NCBI GenBank assembly: GCA_018398805.1
Contig: JAGFBZ010000703.1
Span: 496,001 to 560,000 of the forward strand
DNA: 64,000 nt
Reading direction: 5' to 3'
Origin: Hirundichthys speculiger
Lineage: Eukaryota > Chordata > Actinopteri > Beloniformes > Exocoetidae
Under the pieces are notes generated by a model. That model worked only from the letters and a program-made list of their open reading frames with translations, ran no database searches and was not told the origin of the DNA. Position 1 is the first letter of the stretch. Every line of letters starts with the position of its first letter. The translations under genes and the position numbers were made by a program. Positions 25,042 through 35,900 of this stretch are shown piece by piece.

Positions 25042-25870
25042 GGCTCCGATCGTACACCTCCCGCTAGCTGCTACCCGGTACCTGCTACCTGGTGCGTAAA
25101 AGAGCACGTCCAAATGGCATAAATGTGTGTCCATCTGGTCACATGTGGACATGCACTAACGGCTCTACCTCTCTATTACACATCACCATACTACTTGCAG
25201 ACATTTTTTATTCTCTTGAGGTCAGAGGATGTCTGGTCAGCAGTTGTGGTGGATGTGGGAATAGTCACGGCCAGACACGTCAGTCTGTACAGCTGTGGCA
25301 TGATCTCATTCAGATGTTTGATAAAACATTAATTGTTCGTGATCTTTAAATGCACATCCAATGATTTGTTCTGCAGTATTTTCAAAGGCACATCAGCTGC
25401 GCCAGGACACACAGCTGTCTCAGACTCCCAGCACCCCCTGCTGAGAATATGTTCCCGCAGCTCTGCCTTAGCGTGTTTACCGGGAGCGCACCAACTATCT
25501 GGGACTTTCAGGTAGCCGATAGGAATTGTCTGTGTAAAAATATTTTTATGTATATATCAGTGCAGAGGAGGAGGAGGAAGGAAGAGGAGGAAGCTCTACA
25601 GCAGAGTCCCAGACGAGCTGCGCATGAGAGCTGCTCTGATCTGGATGAAAAGACGCTCCATAGCAGTTTGCGTGTAACTGATTGGTTTAACAGGTGGAAC
25701 GCCCTAACCACTTCCATGCATAATGTAGTGGTTAGCGCAGGTAAGATCGCGGATTTAGGGAGGTTAAAGATTGCGTTCTTTCCGGGGGAACACTCCTCCC
25801 ACTACACGCCAAACCTCCTAAAGCCGCTAATTAATAGCGGCTTTAGGAGGTTTGGCGGAAGATCGGGCCC
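25042..25870. mobile_element. PIF/Harbinger-like non-autonomous element, 829 bp
   Basis: Left end GGCTCCGATCGTACACC and right end (reverse complement) GGGCCCGATCTTCCGCC are imperfect inverted repeats. CTG is duplicated at 25039-25041 and 25871-25873, and removing the unit restores a SINE reading. Related sequence recurs at 63607-64000, in pieces at 49.3-51.6 kb, and, as a body with other termini, at 39721-40571. An exon-like segment ending CTATCTGGGACTTTCAG|GTAG at about 25496-25515 also occurs in the 49.3-kb copy, suggesting a former splice donor. GGGCCC termini with a 3-bp TSD suggest PIF/Harbinger; this superfamily assignment is inference. Confidence 0.7.
25807..25857. repeat. Perfect hairpin, 23-bp arms, 5-nt loop
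   Basis: The arm at 25807-25829 is exactly complementary to 25835-25857; the loop is ATTAA at 25830-25834. It lies 13 bp inside the right end of the Harbinger-like element, so it may be a subterminal structure of that element. Confidence 0.9.
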
Positions 25871-25991
25871 CTGGTGTAAAACTTGTGCATATTCGACAAC
25901 CAGCCTGCAACCCTTTGCTGCTTGTCTTTTCTCTGCCCATTTTCCTGTCCCTCTTCACTACGAACAAAGATCACTAGCACCCAAGAATTAA

Positions 25992-27280
25992 GAAAAAAAA
26001 AAGACAAAAGAAATTGACACTAGCAGTTGCAGACAAAAGACTTCTAGCTGCTTCATTACAAGCTTTTTAGCTCATCTAGAGTGGTACAAACAACTAATAT
26101 AGAGAAAAACAGCCAACTGTGGATCAACAACACATAGTTGTGTCAACCTGCTTTTCAACTCTTCACTTCAGGCTGGTTGTCATAGAAACATGATGCTCTG
26201 CCAAGACTCCCATTGACCAATGACAGCATTGACTGTTATCACATGACATGTGGTTCACGCTATGTAAACATGAACTGAACCAGCTGAAAATGATATAATG
26301 TAATTTAGTGCGCACCGACATGTGTGAAAACAACCTCAGTGAACATTAGTAAACCTAATGTTTTGCCTCCTGTTAACAACTGAAATCTTTAAAGTAGCCA
26401 TATTATGCTCATTTTCAGTCATTTAATTTTAATTTCTCTCGATTTGCTTTGTAACCAGCAATAACTCCAAAAAACCTGTAGATATTTCAGAATGAGAAAG
26501 ATCAATATTTACAAGTGTTTCTTTACAGGTCAAATTCTTGGAGGCTTGTTGGGAGGGATAGCTAATGCTTCATGAACGTACATAATTCCTGTTGCTGGTC
26601 AGACACATAAATATTTTATACATCATTATGTTATTGACACCATGTTTTTAACATATCCAGTAAATAACTTTAAATCCTACCATGTATGCTTGAACCAGAC
26701 TGAGATCCAGAATATGAAAGTGGTGAATATTTGATGTGCCCATCAGTTTACATGATATAAAGTCACAATGTATGTGTGCATAACTCTGGGCACGGTCTTC
26801 TGAGCGACAGTCTGTGATGTCAGATGGAGAGCTGTCACTTTAGCCAGATAGCACCTTCACTGAACATGACTTCTGAGCTGTGAATAAAGATCTAACAGAG
26901 TATAATCATTCATATTTTAAAGGGAATATGTCTTGTTGTGCTGTTTAGGTCTACTGTGAGACCATTGTGACAAGTTTAGGGTTGAACTAGTAAGGGCTTG
27001 GGGGATAATCTTAGCAAAGCACCCTGGAGCAGCTATTTTTACCCCTAAATCAGGGGGTATGACGATTTCAGAGGGGTCCACCACACTGTATATTGATGTT
27101 AATTAAGTTATTAATATCTGTGTGGCACTAAAGGATACTGACACAGGCTAAACAACTTATTTAATTTGAAGATTGTCATCAATCAGGTGCATTTACAAAT
27201 ATAAAATGAGCAATCTGTGCATTTGTAATCAGATTAGATACAGTATCGCCAGTTGACCATCTTCAATATAGAGACTTGAA
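25992..27280. other. Non-coding DNA; no gene recognised
   Basis: No gene, RNA or transposon terminus was recognised. The text is AT-rich and non-repetitive at short range. Confidence 0.45.
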
Positions 27281-27287
27281 ACCATAA

Positions 27288-28178
27288 CCCTCATACCGCC
27301 GACTGGGCTCCTCTCGGACCCCAGAGGTGTACTTTTTGTCATATCTCAGAGGTGCTTTATTCTATAATTCCAATTTTTCATGACTTTGTCAATCAATTTG
27401 TTCCTAATGATGTCATATGATTTTTTTCTGTTTCTGTCTTTATCTGTGCTTTTTAAAAATTCCAATGCATTGGGGTCCAAGAGGACCCCAGTCAAAATCT
27501 CTAATTCTGCCAATGTAATTTTAATAGATGGAACCATTTATTGAGTCAATGTTTGCCATGGGTCCTAATTTAAAGTATCTTACTTTTGTATGTTTAACTT
27601 TTGTATTAAAATTCAAATAAAATTAAAATGTAGTGACATTTAAATGATTGTGGGTTTATTTAAGTTTTTTTTATATATATTGGGTTCAAAATGACCTTGG
27701 TTGGTTTAACCATATAAATACAACACAAATAATGTTTACTTGAAATTACTGAATACTAAATTATATCAGAATCAAGTCTAACGTGACTACCATAGAGATG
27801 GTAATAGAGAGGGAAAAGCTACGCTATAGCCTCATTCTTTAACTGATTAGAAAAATTTCAATGGATTTGTGCTTAGCTCAGATAGGATCTTAATTGCTGT
27901 AAAGGAGATCATAAAATTCCAATGTTGACATTTTTGGGTTAAAGAAATGTATATTTTCGTTTTATAAAATATGCAAATTAACTATAACTCCTTAAAATAA
28001 TAATAATCTGTTGTTGTTTTTTTCATTAGATGACATTTAATACATCAGTAATAATATTCTGAGAAGAAAAAAGTTGTAAGTTTTCTTTGATGGTTGTTTA
28101 TTACAGTATTTATTCTTGGGGTCCGCACGGACCCCAGTCGGTAATCCATGTATGTGAAATATGTCGGTAGAATGAGGG
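27288..28178. mobile_element. CCCTCAT-ended element (piggyBac-like?) with three palindromes
   Basis: Left end CCCTCATACCGCCGACTGGG and right end (reverse complement) CCCTCATTCTACCGAC are inverted repeats about 890 bp apart. Flanks are ATAA on the left and TTTT on the right, which could be decayed TTAA duplications, so piggyBac is suggested but not shown. Three copies of a GGGGTCC-N4-GGACCCC-type palindrome sit at 27305-27322 (one mismatch), 27472-27489 and 28118-28135. No transposase was recognised; the 64-codon minus-strand open frame inside has no known domain. Confidence 0.6.
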
Positions 28179-28179
28179 T

Positions 28180-29260
28180 TTTAAACTGTATAATTTCTGG
28201 CAGAACCCTCCGTGATGTCACCCATAGGTGAGTTTAAAGCCTGTTTTTACTCATACTGTGTGGTGACATGTCATATCAGCTACAGTTAGCTATTCCAGCT
28301 TGACTGGTTTAGTCTTTTCTTAACCCAGGATGATAGCTGAGCTGAGTTTACATTCATTTTCATCAAATCTGTCCAAACATCCTCATCCGCATTTGCAGCA
28401 GGGCCTTTTGTTTCTCTTGGTGGTGACATCAGAAATCACTGGTGCACGTAGCTGAGGCTTGGTTTGAACAAGCTGCCTGCTGTTTAGCGAAGCTTCATTC
28501 TCAGACCCTCCAGGCCGGCCCACAGCCAGTCATGGCGGTCTGTTAGCACAGTGAACACAACACACAAGACCAACAAATCAGATTCTCTTTAAAATAAAAT
28601 GACTTTTCTCCGTTAGTTTTTTATTCACAACTCAGAAGTCAATGTATTGCAAAGCCAGCCAGTGGCATGTGGCCAATGGATAGCTGTCAATCAAATGGTA
28701 CCCAGTCATTTGATTGGCTACCCGCTGTAAATTTTATTGCTTTACTTTATGTGGTACATCCCCCACCCCTCCTCACATATAGTTGTTATAGATGCAAAAT
28801 ATAACTATAGAGACCAAAGCAATGTTTCTGTAACTGGTTGTTGGAATGTTTATTTCTGCTGCAGAGTCGGCCATTTTAACATGAGGCTCTGTTGGGATTT
28901 GCTCTGTTTAGGAGCCAGCACCTAGTGGCGAGTCGAAGAACTGCAGTTTTAGTTCCATCCTGGATTACTTCATCAAGGAAGTGAGGATGTTGCCGCTTGT
29001 TTACAGCTGGGTGGGCCTACCACCCCTCATAATTTAAAGGAGCCTCTTAAACATAAACCCTTTTATTCATGAAGCACTATGTTTAAGAGGAAACATGCAA
29101 CAGAAGTGCAAAGCAGACCAGACCATCACAGCAAACACTGACACATTTTAGAGAAGTCCACTTATTTATTTAGTTATATTTTTCTTTCTCAAGACACACA
29201 TGGTTCTTAGCAGAAATAGACATTACACATGTGGTCTGTTGCTAATTTATAGTTGCAAGG
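28180..29260. other. Non-coding DNA; no gene recognised
   Basis: No domain or RNA gene was recognised. A local inverted pair ATCAAATGG...TCATTTGAT near 28689-28715 is too short to interpret. Confidence 0.4.
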
Positions 29261-29267
29261 AGACTAT

Positions 29268-29269
<2 letters not shown>

Positions 29270-29322
<53 letters not shown>
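29270..29322. repeat. C53 homopolymer
   Basis: Fifty-three consecutive C on the plus strand, preceded by ACTATGT and followed by GTTAACTC. It is by far the longest homopolymer in the window. The opposite strand is a G53 run. An open frame through it would encode polyproline and is an artefact. Read or assembly error in length is possible. Confidence 0.95.
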
Positions 29323-29323
<1 letters not shown>

Positions 29324-29329
29324 TTAACT

Positions 29330-30044
29330 CTCAGCTGACTATTGTGCCACATATGAGCACTGACATAACAACTTTTATGATGCTGTGTTCTACTTCATGT
29401 GTCTGTGAAGGCATGAAGTTTATTAATATCTAAAGGTTGCCAAAGTTTTAGGTTTCTCTTAGATTTCTTCTGAAACCATCACAATTTTCTGAATTTGCCA
29501 TTTATCTAAGAGCATTTTTTTGAGTGAGTGTGATTGAATTGAAAACATGCCTTTTCATGCCAAAATCTGTCTTTTGTGGACAATAATGATATTTCTCTGT
29601 GGTTCTCTTTTTATATATAGTTCAATTTATTGTCAGTTTAGCCTAAATAGTCTGGTTTTAACCATGATCTTTTTTCTGTGAAATTTATAACTGTCACTTT
29701 GTTTATAAATTTGGAATTTAATGAAGACTTAATCTGCAAAAAAGACATAATCGTTACAAACTTTAAGTTATAATACCAGGCAAGTTTCTGGTTGGTTGTG
29801 CTGCATAAGGAAAACTAATCCTACTTAGGGATTTATTGGCTTTAGCTTGATTAAGGAATGTGTTTTTTCCCTTCCACTTCAAGTGTGTGTAATTGTGTGT
29901 GTGTTTATTTTACAGCCAGACAGGTCAGTTGAAATGGCCAAGATAAAAAAAAAACAAAACAAAAACTATATATATATATATATATATATATAGAAAGTCT
30001 CAGGTGAGTCTGGCGATATATAGTAAAGAAAGTATGGAAGATAG

Positions 30045-30075
<31 letters not shown>

Positions 30076-30260
30076 TCATTTTATGTTTCATTTACATTCA
30101 TATTATCAAACAAGGACATGCAATCCTTTCACAAATGAGTGATGATCACCTGCTCTTGACACCAAAAATGATGCTAAAATTAAGAATTTGGGTGCACTCT
30201 CTCGAATAAAATGATGTATAACATTGCAACATTGAACGTCAGAACGTTGAGGAATACTTG
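29330..30260. repeat. Non-coding DNA with two TA arrays
   Basis: TA dinucleotide arrays lie at about 29967-29991 and 30044-30072, separated by ~52 bp of unique sequence. The rest has no recognised feature. Confidence 0.6.
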
Positions 30261-30394
30261 TTTTGAATCACGCGCCACCGACAAGCGGCCAGCCCTCAAG
30301 CAGCCGGGGAAGAAGCGAGGTTTGTGTTGCAGCCGTTTGCATTGCCAGCAGGTGTAAACTGTGCTTGTGGACGTCTTTTTCAGAGCAAAACTTC

Positions 30395-30578
30395 TTTATT
30401 TTTTGCAATACGCTGGCTCGATGTGTGGCAGGGTTTCGTTCGAATACCAGGGAAGGTGGATTTAGTCTGTACACCTTTCCAAAAGACCCAGTTCGACGGG
30501 AGCAGTAGGGCTCAGCAAGTCCGGAGGACGAGGGACAAGTTGACCCCGAGTGACAGGTGGACAGGTGCATCTGTGTGA
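30395..30578 (+). pseudogene. THAP zinc-finger domain remnant
   Basis: A plus-strand frame reads RCVAGFRSNT then FSLYTFPKDPVRREQ and stops at TAG (30506-30508). The following frame, one base on, reads AQQVRRTRDKLTPSDR. Together these match the N-terminal half of a THAP (C2CH) DNA-binding domain: first Cys at 30422-30424, the FPKDPxxR block, and the region after the usual Trp. In the family the TAG position is normally Trp. The expected second zinc Cys is Arg (CGT, 30437-30439), and the later C-x2-H part is not recognisable. It is therefore dead: stop, frameshift and lost ligand. THAP domains occur in P-element-type transposases and in host genes; which one this derives from is unclear. Confidence 0.65.
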
Positions 30579-31239
30579 CTGGGATCAGTGAGAGTGAACG
30601 CGATATAATTTACTCATTCATTGAAATTCTAAATCAGATTCAGAAATTCTGATCTAGAACTTGAAATTAGGCCTAGATCTAGTGAAAAAACAATCAGACA
30701 TTATGGACATTAGCTTCTTCAACTATTGAGTTTAAGAGGTTGCCTGTATGACTGATACAGACCGATTACTTCATCCATCATAGATGTATTTGGTATCGTT
30801 GAACTCTGCAGAGTCTCCTCTTTGCAAAAATAGTACCGTTTTTCTTTCATCTCTTATATATTTTGCACAAGAGGTGCCTAAAGTCACAACTAGTGGTCAA
30901 AAGTTGGTACTTACCGGTTTTCTACGGTAAAAGTTCCGTAAAAAACTGAGAAACGGCTTCAATCCGGTTGCCGGTTGTTTCTAGAGCCATAGCTTTTCTA
31001 TAAATGGTAAGATGCTCACTCGACCGCTTTTCCGTTGCTGAGATGTGCCGTAAACAAGCTCCGATCAAAAGCGTCGCTCTTCATGTACGGCTGGATTCTG
31101 GTGATCATTTATTGAGATTTTGTGTCAATAAATGTTATTAGTTATAACTAAAGCACCCTTTTGCAATCCCGTATCATATTAGAAGCGTAAATAAGTACTG
31201 TTTGCTCTCTGGTCTCTGGTTTCCGGGTGTGTCTTTTGT

Positions 31240-31438
31240 TTACATTCTGGGAGGGAGAGGGAGAGTCTGACACCTCTGTTTCATCCAGATACGGCTCAAA
31301 ACGATACGGCAAAATGCCGCCGCCGAGTTCCCCTGACACACCTTGCACGCTGTCTATTTCAAAAAGAGCCTCAGTGACCGAGGAATGGTCGGAAAAATCT
31401 GAAAATCGCTCGATCTTATCGTTCTGGTGACTCGCCAT
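31240..31438 (-). pseudogene. P2X7-like C-terminal-domain N-terminal exon (repeat-derived)
   Basis: A minus-strand frame starts ATG at 31438 (MASHQNDKIERFSDFSDHSS...) and contains ILPYRFEPYLDE followed by a Ser/Pro/acidic stretch. This resembles the region before the zinc-binding domain in fish proteins annotated as P2X purinoceptor 7-like, from memory and not by search. Just after SPSPSQN the DNA reads AAT|GTAAAC, a plausible splice donor, so coding may stop near 31244. No downstream Cys-rich domain was recognised on this strand, so the copy is probably truncated. Upstream, a CRE and CCAAT/YY1-like sites lie within 70 bp of the ATG. Confidence in coding origin is moderate, in identity low-moderate. 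Confidence 0.5.
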
Positions 31439-31439
31439 A

Positions 31440-31482
31440 ATGTGACGTCATAGCCAATATGGCGGCCGCCGAGAGCGGATTG
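31440..31482 (-). promoter_or_regulatory. CRE/CCAAT/YY1-like promoter cluster
   Basis: TGACGTCA (perfect CRE palindrome) lies at 31442-31449, followed by GCCAATATGGCGGCCGCCG at 31452-31470, which holds a CCAAT box and a YY1-like ATGGCGGC core. The cluster ends a few bases upstream of the minus-strand ATG at 31438, and CpGs are locally dense. This layout is typical of TATA-less promoters. Activity is not shown. Confidence 0.5.
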
Positions 31483-31499
31483 GGTACAAGCCTAGATTG

Positions 31500-32510
31500 A
31501 CGTAACATCGCACCGGGATAAACCACGAATAGTTTAGCGTTGACGATCACTCATATCATCAAAGCTATCAGGAATACTTATAGTTATACAATCAAAGCTT
31601 ATTTTAGGGTTAATTTTTGGTTGTCTGGAGCCCTTTAAGTTTTCATCTGTAAAAATCCTTTAAATGGAAATTATGTTCAAGGGAGAGCATTGGATGGATG
31701 TGGGATGATTCCCTGATGTTCACTGAGGAGACTAATGTCCTGCTAAACAATCCAAACCCATGCTGATACAAGTAAATGGCTTCTGAATAGATGTCCACCG
31801 TGGTGACCACGATGCATGAAAGGGATATGTAGCAGTAACGTCGTACAAATATGAGATTTGGCCCTTAACTTCAGTCTAAATTTGGACTGTCAAAGCCAGA
31901 GCACCCTAGAAAATTACCTGAGTACATCCTCACAGATTTCAGAGTTTGTTCCCATCTGCAGCAGATAATGAGATATACTACACTGACTTATACTTTCCTG
32001 ATTCAGTTCTTTTCTGTACACTCAAAGATGACCCCTGTACAGTTTCAAAAAAGTAGAAAATAAAGTTATTTTATTGACGTTGTTGAGCGAGACCTTGCAT
32101 TAACAGTCTTTAGTTATTTTATCCATCGGTCCGTGTTTCACATTAACATTTTTGTTTCATTGCCGTAATGAAAAACGGGCTGTAAAGAGATAATCTTTGC
32201 CATGTTTCTTTCCAACGTTTTTAAAAGAACTCCAGTTAGTAACAGGGCTGGCTCAAGTTGAGCACCTGCTCAAAGACGTGTCAAAGCAGATGTAACTGAG
32301 ACTTTGGAGGGTAAAAGAGTAAATGAGATACAGCTCAAGGTATGAGCACATCTGAAATGAATAAACCATTTCAGAACAGTTTGTGAAACTACCATGAAAT
32401 CTAAGAAATTGGTAACATGTCCTGGGGTAAAGGTATTTCCTGTTTTATTAGTTTTATTTTTCTTCATACTAGTCAAATGAAACTTGTTAGGTTCAGCTTT
32501 TTTAAAAAGC
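31500..32510. other. Non-coding DNA; no gene recognised
   Basis: No gene or transposon end was recognised between the promoter-like cluster and the Tigger-like MITE. Confidence 0.4.
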
Positions 32511-32512
32511 TA

Positions 32513-32940
32513 CAGTATACCCTTATTATTCACTGGAGATACGTTCTTTTCCAAAAATCCATGAAATATTGATGCATTTTTAAAAGGATATGTATGATAT
32601 TATAGATGCTTAAATATGCTAAAATGTACATTTTGTACTGTTCAGCACAGTACAATACTGTTTAGGTTTTTGTCCAGCCCTCCCAAGGTAATTAAAGAAA
32701 TTACATACAGTATCATCTCTCTCTTTTGTATTTTTTATTAATTGACATTGTTATTTTAAAATTATTGATCAGCTAGGGTGAATGTGAGCATTTTTCTGCA
32801 AAAAAATGGCCTAAGAAATTCACGAAACTGCCCGGGGCTACCACAAATTCAAATATATTATGAAAAAAAAAACTTTGAGAGCAAAATCCAGGAGTGTGCG
32901 GGACTGCGAGAGTGAACGGTGTATGAGCAAGGGTTTACTG
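32513..32940. mobile_element. Tigger-like (Tc1/mariner) MITE
   Basis: A 428-bp unit flanked by TA at 32511-32512 and 32941-32942. The left end CAGTATACCCTTATTATTCAC and right end (reverse complement) CAGTAAACCCTTGCTCATACA begin with the CAGTAnnCCCT signature of Tigger-type terminal repeats (general knowledge). No transposase coding; the interior is AT-rich. Confidence 0.75.
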
Positions 32941-32942
32941 TA

Positions 32943-35900
32943 TTTGGTTTCCTTTAAATTCACCCTTTTACAATCCTTACTGCATTTTAGAAAACTCACA
33001 TTGTCTAACAGTAAGCAAGAAAAAGGGCAAAGTCTCATCTTGTCTGAAAAGTAAAACAAAATACAATATTTACCCTTCTCCTCTATCATTTTGGTTTATG
33101 TTCAGTTAATGATGGAACACGACGCCAGATTGAAACAAAATGCGAACAAATCCAAAGTGCCAATAAACAACTCAGAAGCGGCAGCTGGAGTCGCACCATT
33201 TTACTGATAATGTTTGACTAAAAGATATAAAGGACTTTTATTTCCTTGTTGCTTTTAGCCCATATATCAAGAGTGAGGTCACTGGCTCGCACATGAAAGA
33301 TTCATAAAAGCACTACAAGGGAAATGAAGAATTTATGAAACACATCATATGCCTTCTTATTAATGTTAAATTGCTGATAAGCTGGTGAGCGATGGCAACA
33401 GGAAAGAATTATATATTTTTCTGCATACAACAGCCTCAAAAGATTCCTAGTAGTTTGAAGAAGAGGGCATAGGAGAAATGGACAAGCATTTTAATGCTAA
33501 TATCACCAACCTGATGACTTCTACCATACAGTACCAGCTTTATTCCAGCAACCACCTCCGCTGTCTACGGAGGATCATTACGTAGAAACGACTGCCGTCT
33601 GCGTTTGAAAAAGAAGGGAATAGATAAAAATACTTCCCAGTTTACTGTGAATGAGCTGAGATAAATCTGATATCAGAGATAGATGGATGGATGGAAGGAG
33701 GAAGAGCAGGGGCAGATAAGTTAAATGACCTGTATATATGTGTATTCTTACTGTTTATGATATGGAACTAATGGTTTAGGAGGTGGGATTTTTTTCTGCC
33801 TTCATAGCAAATCTCTTTTTTTTCCTGCCGTGTGAAGATGGCCTTCATGTTTGAGCACTCATACACGGTGCACAAGCTGTAGGTGTGTCCATCTTTGTTT
33901 CCGGCATACTTGCATCCATCGTGTGTGCATGTGTGTGTGTGTGTGTGTAAAAATTAATCAAAGCGGGGGCGATGATGAACAGTTTCTGTAGAATTCTGTC
34001 AAAGGTTAAGAGCTAGTTATTTTTAAGAATGACATGAATCTGAGGGAGACAGTGATTGCCTAAATGACCACTGTAATTACCAATTACTTCTTGAAGCAGA
34101 GAATATATTCACGGCATGTAGCCAGCTAAATACAGACAGGCATTAGCCCATTTACGTACTAATGCACATAATTTAGATCCTGAAAAGGGCAGATGGGAAC
34201 ACAATGGAAGATATAATAGATAATATCTAATATCATTCCTAAAAGAATATTGGATTCACAGAGGATGAATATGACTTTGTGTCAGATTGTTTTTCCATAA
34301 AACATTCAAAATACATTTCATCTTTCCTGCTCTTGATCGGGCTTTTCTCCCTCTCTCGTTGCCTTTTGAATGCCGCCACTGCCACGCTGTGATCGTTAAC
34401 AGAGGGTACTGCAAAGGAGACTGCCGTCTGCCTGCGTGGCAGGCTATTATCCCCCTCCTGCATTAAATGACAATGAGGGCTTGACACTTTTCCTCACAGC
34501 TAGCCTGGCATCCTGCACTAGTTACCTGGCCCCGTCTGAAGCGCACAGTTCAGAAGTTAAACTTTCACAGTGACACCCACGGATGACAAAAGGGTGAAAA
34601 TCAGAGAGAATATATATCGTTTAGACGTGATTTCCGTCTGTCACTCAGTGCCCGGAGACGGAGGAGCCGAGGAAAGTCGTCGTGGGGGTAGACGGGGGGA
34701 ATCGAGAACGCGGAGAGGAGAGAAAAACAATGGCTGACAGGCCTGACTGGCGAAAGGATATTTACTAAATTAGACATAAACTGCAATGCTCTGCATCTCC
34801 GCCAAGGAACTTGTAAAGTCCCATAAATAAGTAAAGCACAATGACAGAGACGGCGCTCGCAAACAAAAGTGGTGTACAAAATGTGATTGCAAGTGCGGGT
34901 GCATACTTGATCCGCGCGCCTGTGTGTGCTCGAGATGTTTTCGGGTTTTGGGATAATGAGTTGTCGTTTTGCTTCTCCTCTTCGCTCGACAACAACCTTT
35001 TCCCCTTTTTACGCCACATATTGCTCTCTTCCTCTCTACCCCCCGTTTCCAGCTCTCACTCTGTCACCTCTGTTATTGTCAGTCTTGTGAGTCCTTCCTT
35101 GGCAGGATAATAGGGACACATATTTGCTCTCGATGTAATCTTGTCTGTGTTCTATCTGATAAATACTTGGAGGAGAAGCTGATTATTATGGTTGGCGGTG
35201 GGGATCAAATGGGGGGGGGGGGGGCTGTGCTGAGAGAGGGGAGAGTGTTTTGAAACCAAACTTTGAGCATATGACTTCACCATCCTCCCCCCCCTTCGAG
35301 CTCCCCTCAACACAGTGCTCACACGTTGCAAAGTCATGTCCGCGCCGGCTGCGACCCGTTTGAAAGGGATTAGTTATTCCATGTGGTGTTTTTCTTTAGT
35401 GAGTGCTGGCACTACACAGAAAGCAAATCCATAGGGGCCCTGAGATTCACATTGTAATGGTAGTAATAGCTATGGGGAAAATAAAAGCAGAGTCGCCTCA
35501 GAGCTGGTTTGAAAAGCAGCCCATCTCCCCACCCTCTCCATCCACTGCACAGCCCCGTCGCAGAATGTGTCTGGATTTATAACAGGACAGGATATTTTTA
35601 AGAAGCAGAAAACAAACTGCGTCGACTGTTTATTTCTTTCACTTGTTTCCTGTCATCTCTTGCCAAAGCTGTTTAGCAGCAGCGATTGTCATTCCTCCCT
35701 TTGCCACCGGCTGCTCACTCTCCCTACTTCTTCCTCTCTTTTTTTTTTTTTTTTTTTGTTATCTTTATAACAATACCTGCATTTTACAGTAGCAGCACAT
35801 CTTTTTTAGCTGTGTCTTTATTTTTCCAACTGTATTTTTTTTGGGCGTCATCAGTTTTGTTTGCATTGTGTCTTCAATAGTTAATGCCTTGATGAAAAGG

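Larger units (their letters stand above)
24960..25990 (+). mobile_element. tRNA-like SINE, split by a Harbinger-like element
   Basis: The left part (about 24960-25041) has a Pol III A-box-like TGGTTTAGTGGTAAGGC followed by a B-box-like region, then CATCTGGAAGGGCATCTG. The right part resumes at 25871/25874 with GTGTAAAACTTGTGC. Joined, this reproduces the GGGCATCYGGTGTAAAA motif common in fish SINE-like repeats (general knowledge). The 829-bp insert between them carries a 3-bp TSD (CTG). The B box is degenerate, so transcription is unlikely. The 3' boundary near an A-rich tract at about 25991 is approximate. Family not named. Confidence 0.6.

Noticed and set aside
25449..25991. 180-codon plus-strand open frame, the longest in the window
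   Set aside because: It crosses the right boundary of the Harbinger-like element and the hairpin into the SINE, so it cannot be one natural coding unit.
29200..29433. Proline-run protein
   Set aside because: Produced by the C53 tract.
34600..35110. CpG-rich promoter or exon
   Set aside because: CpG content is only moderately raised and there is no donor/initiator layout.
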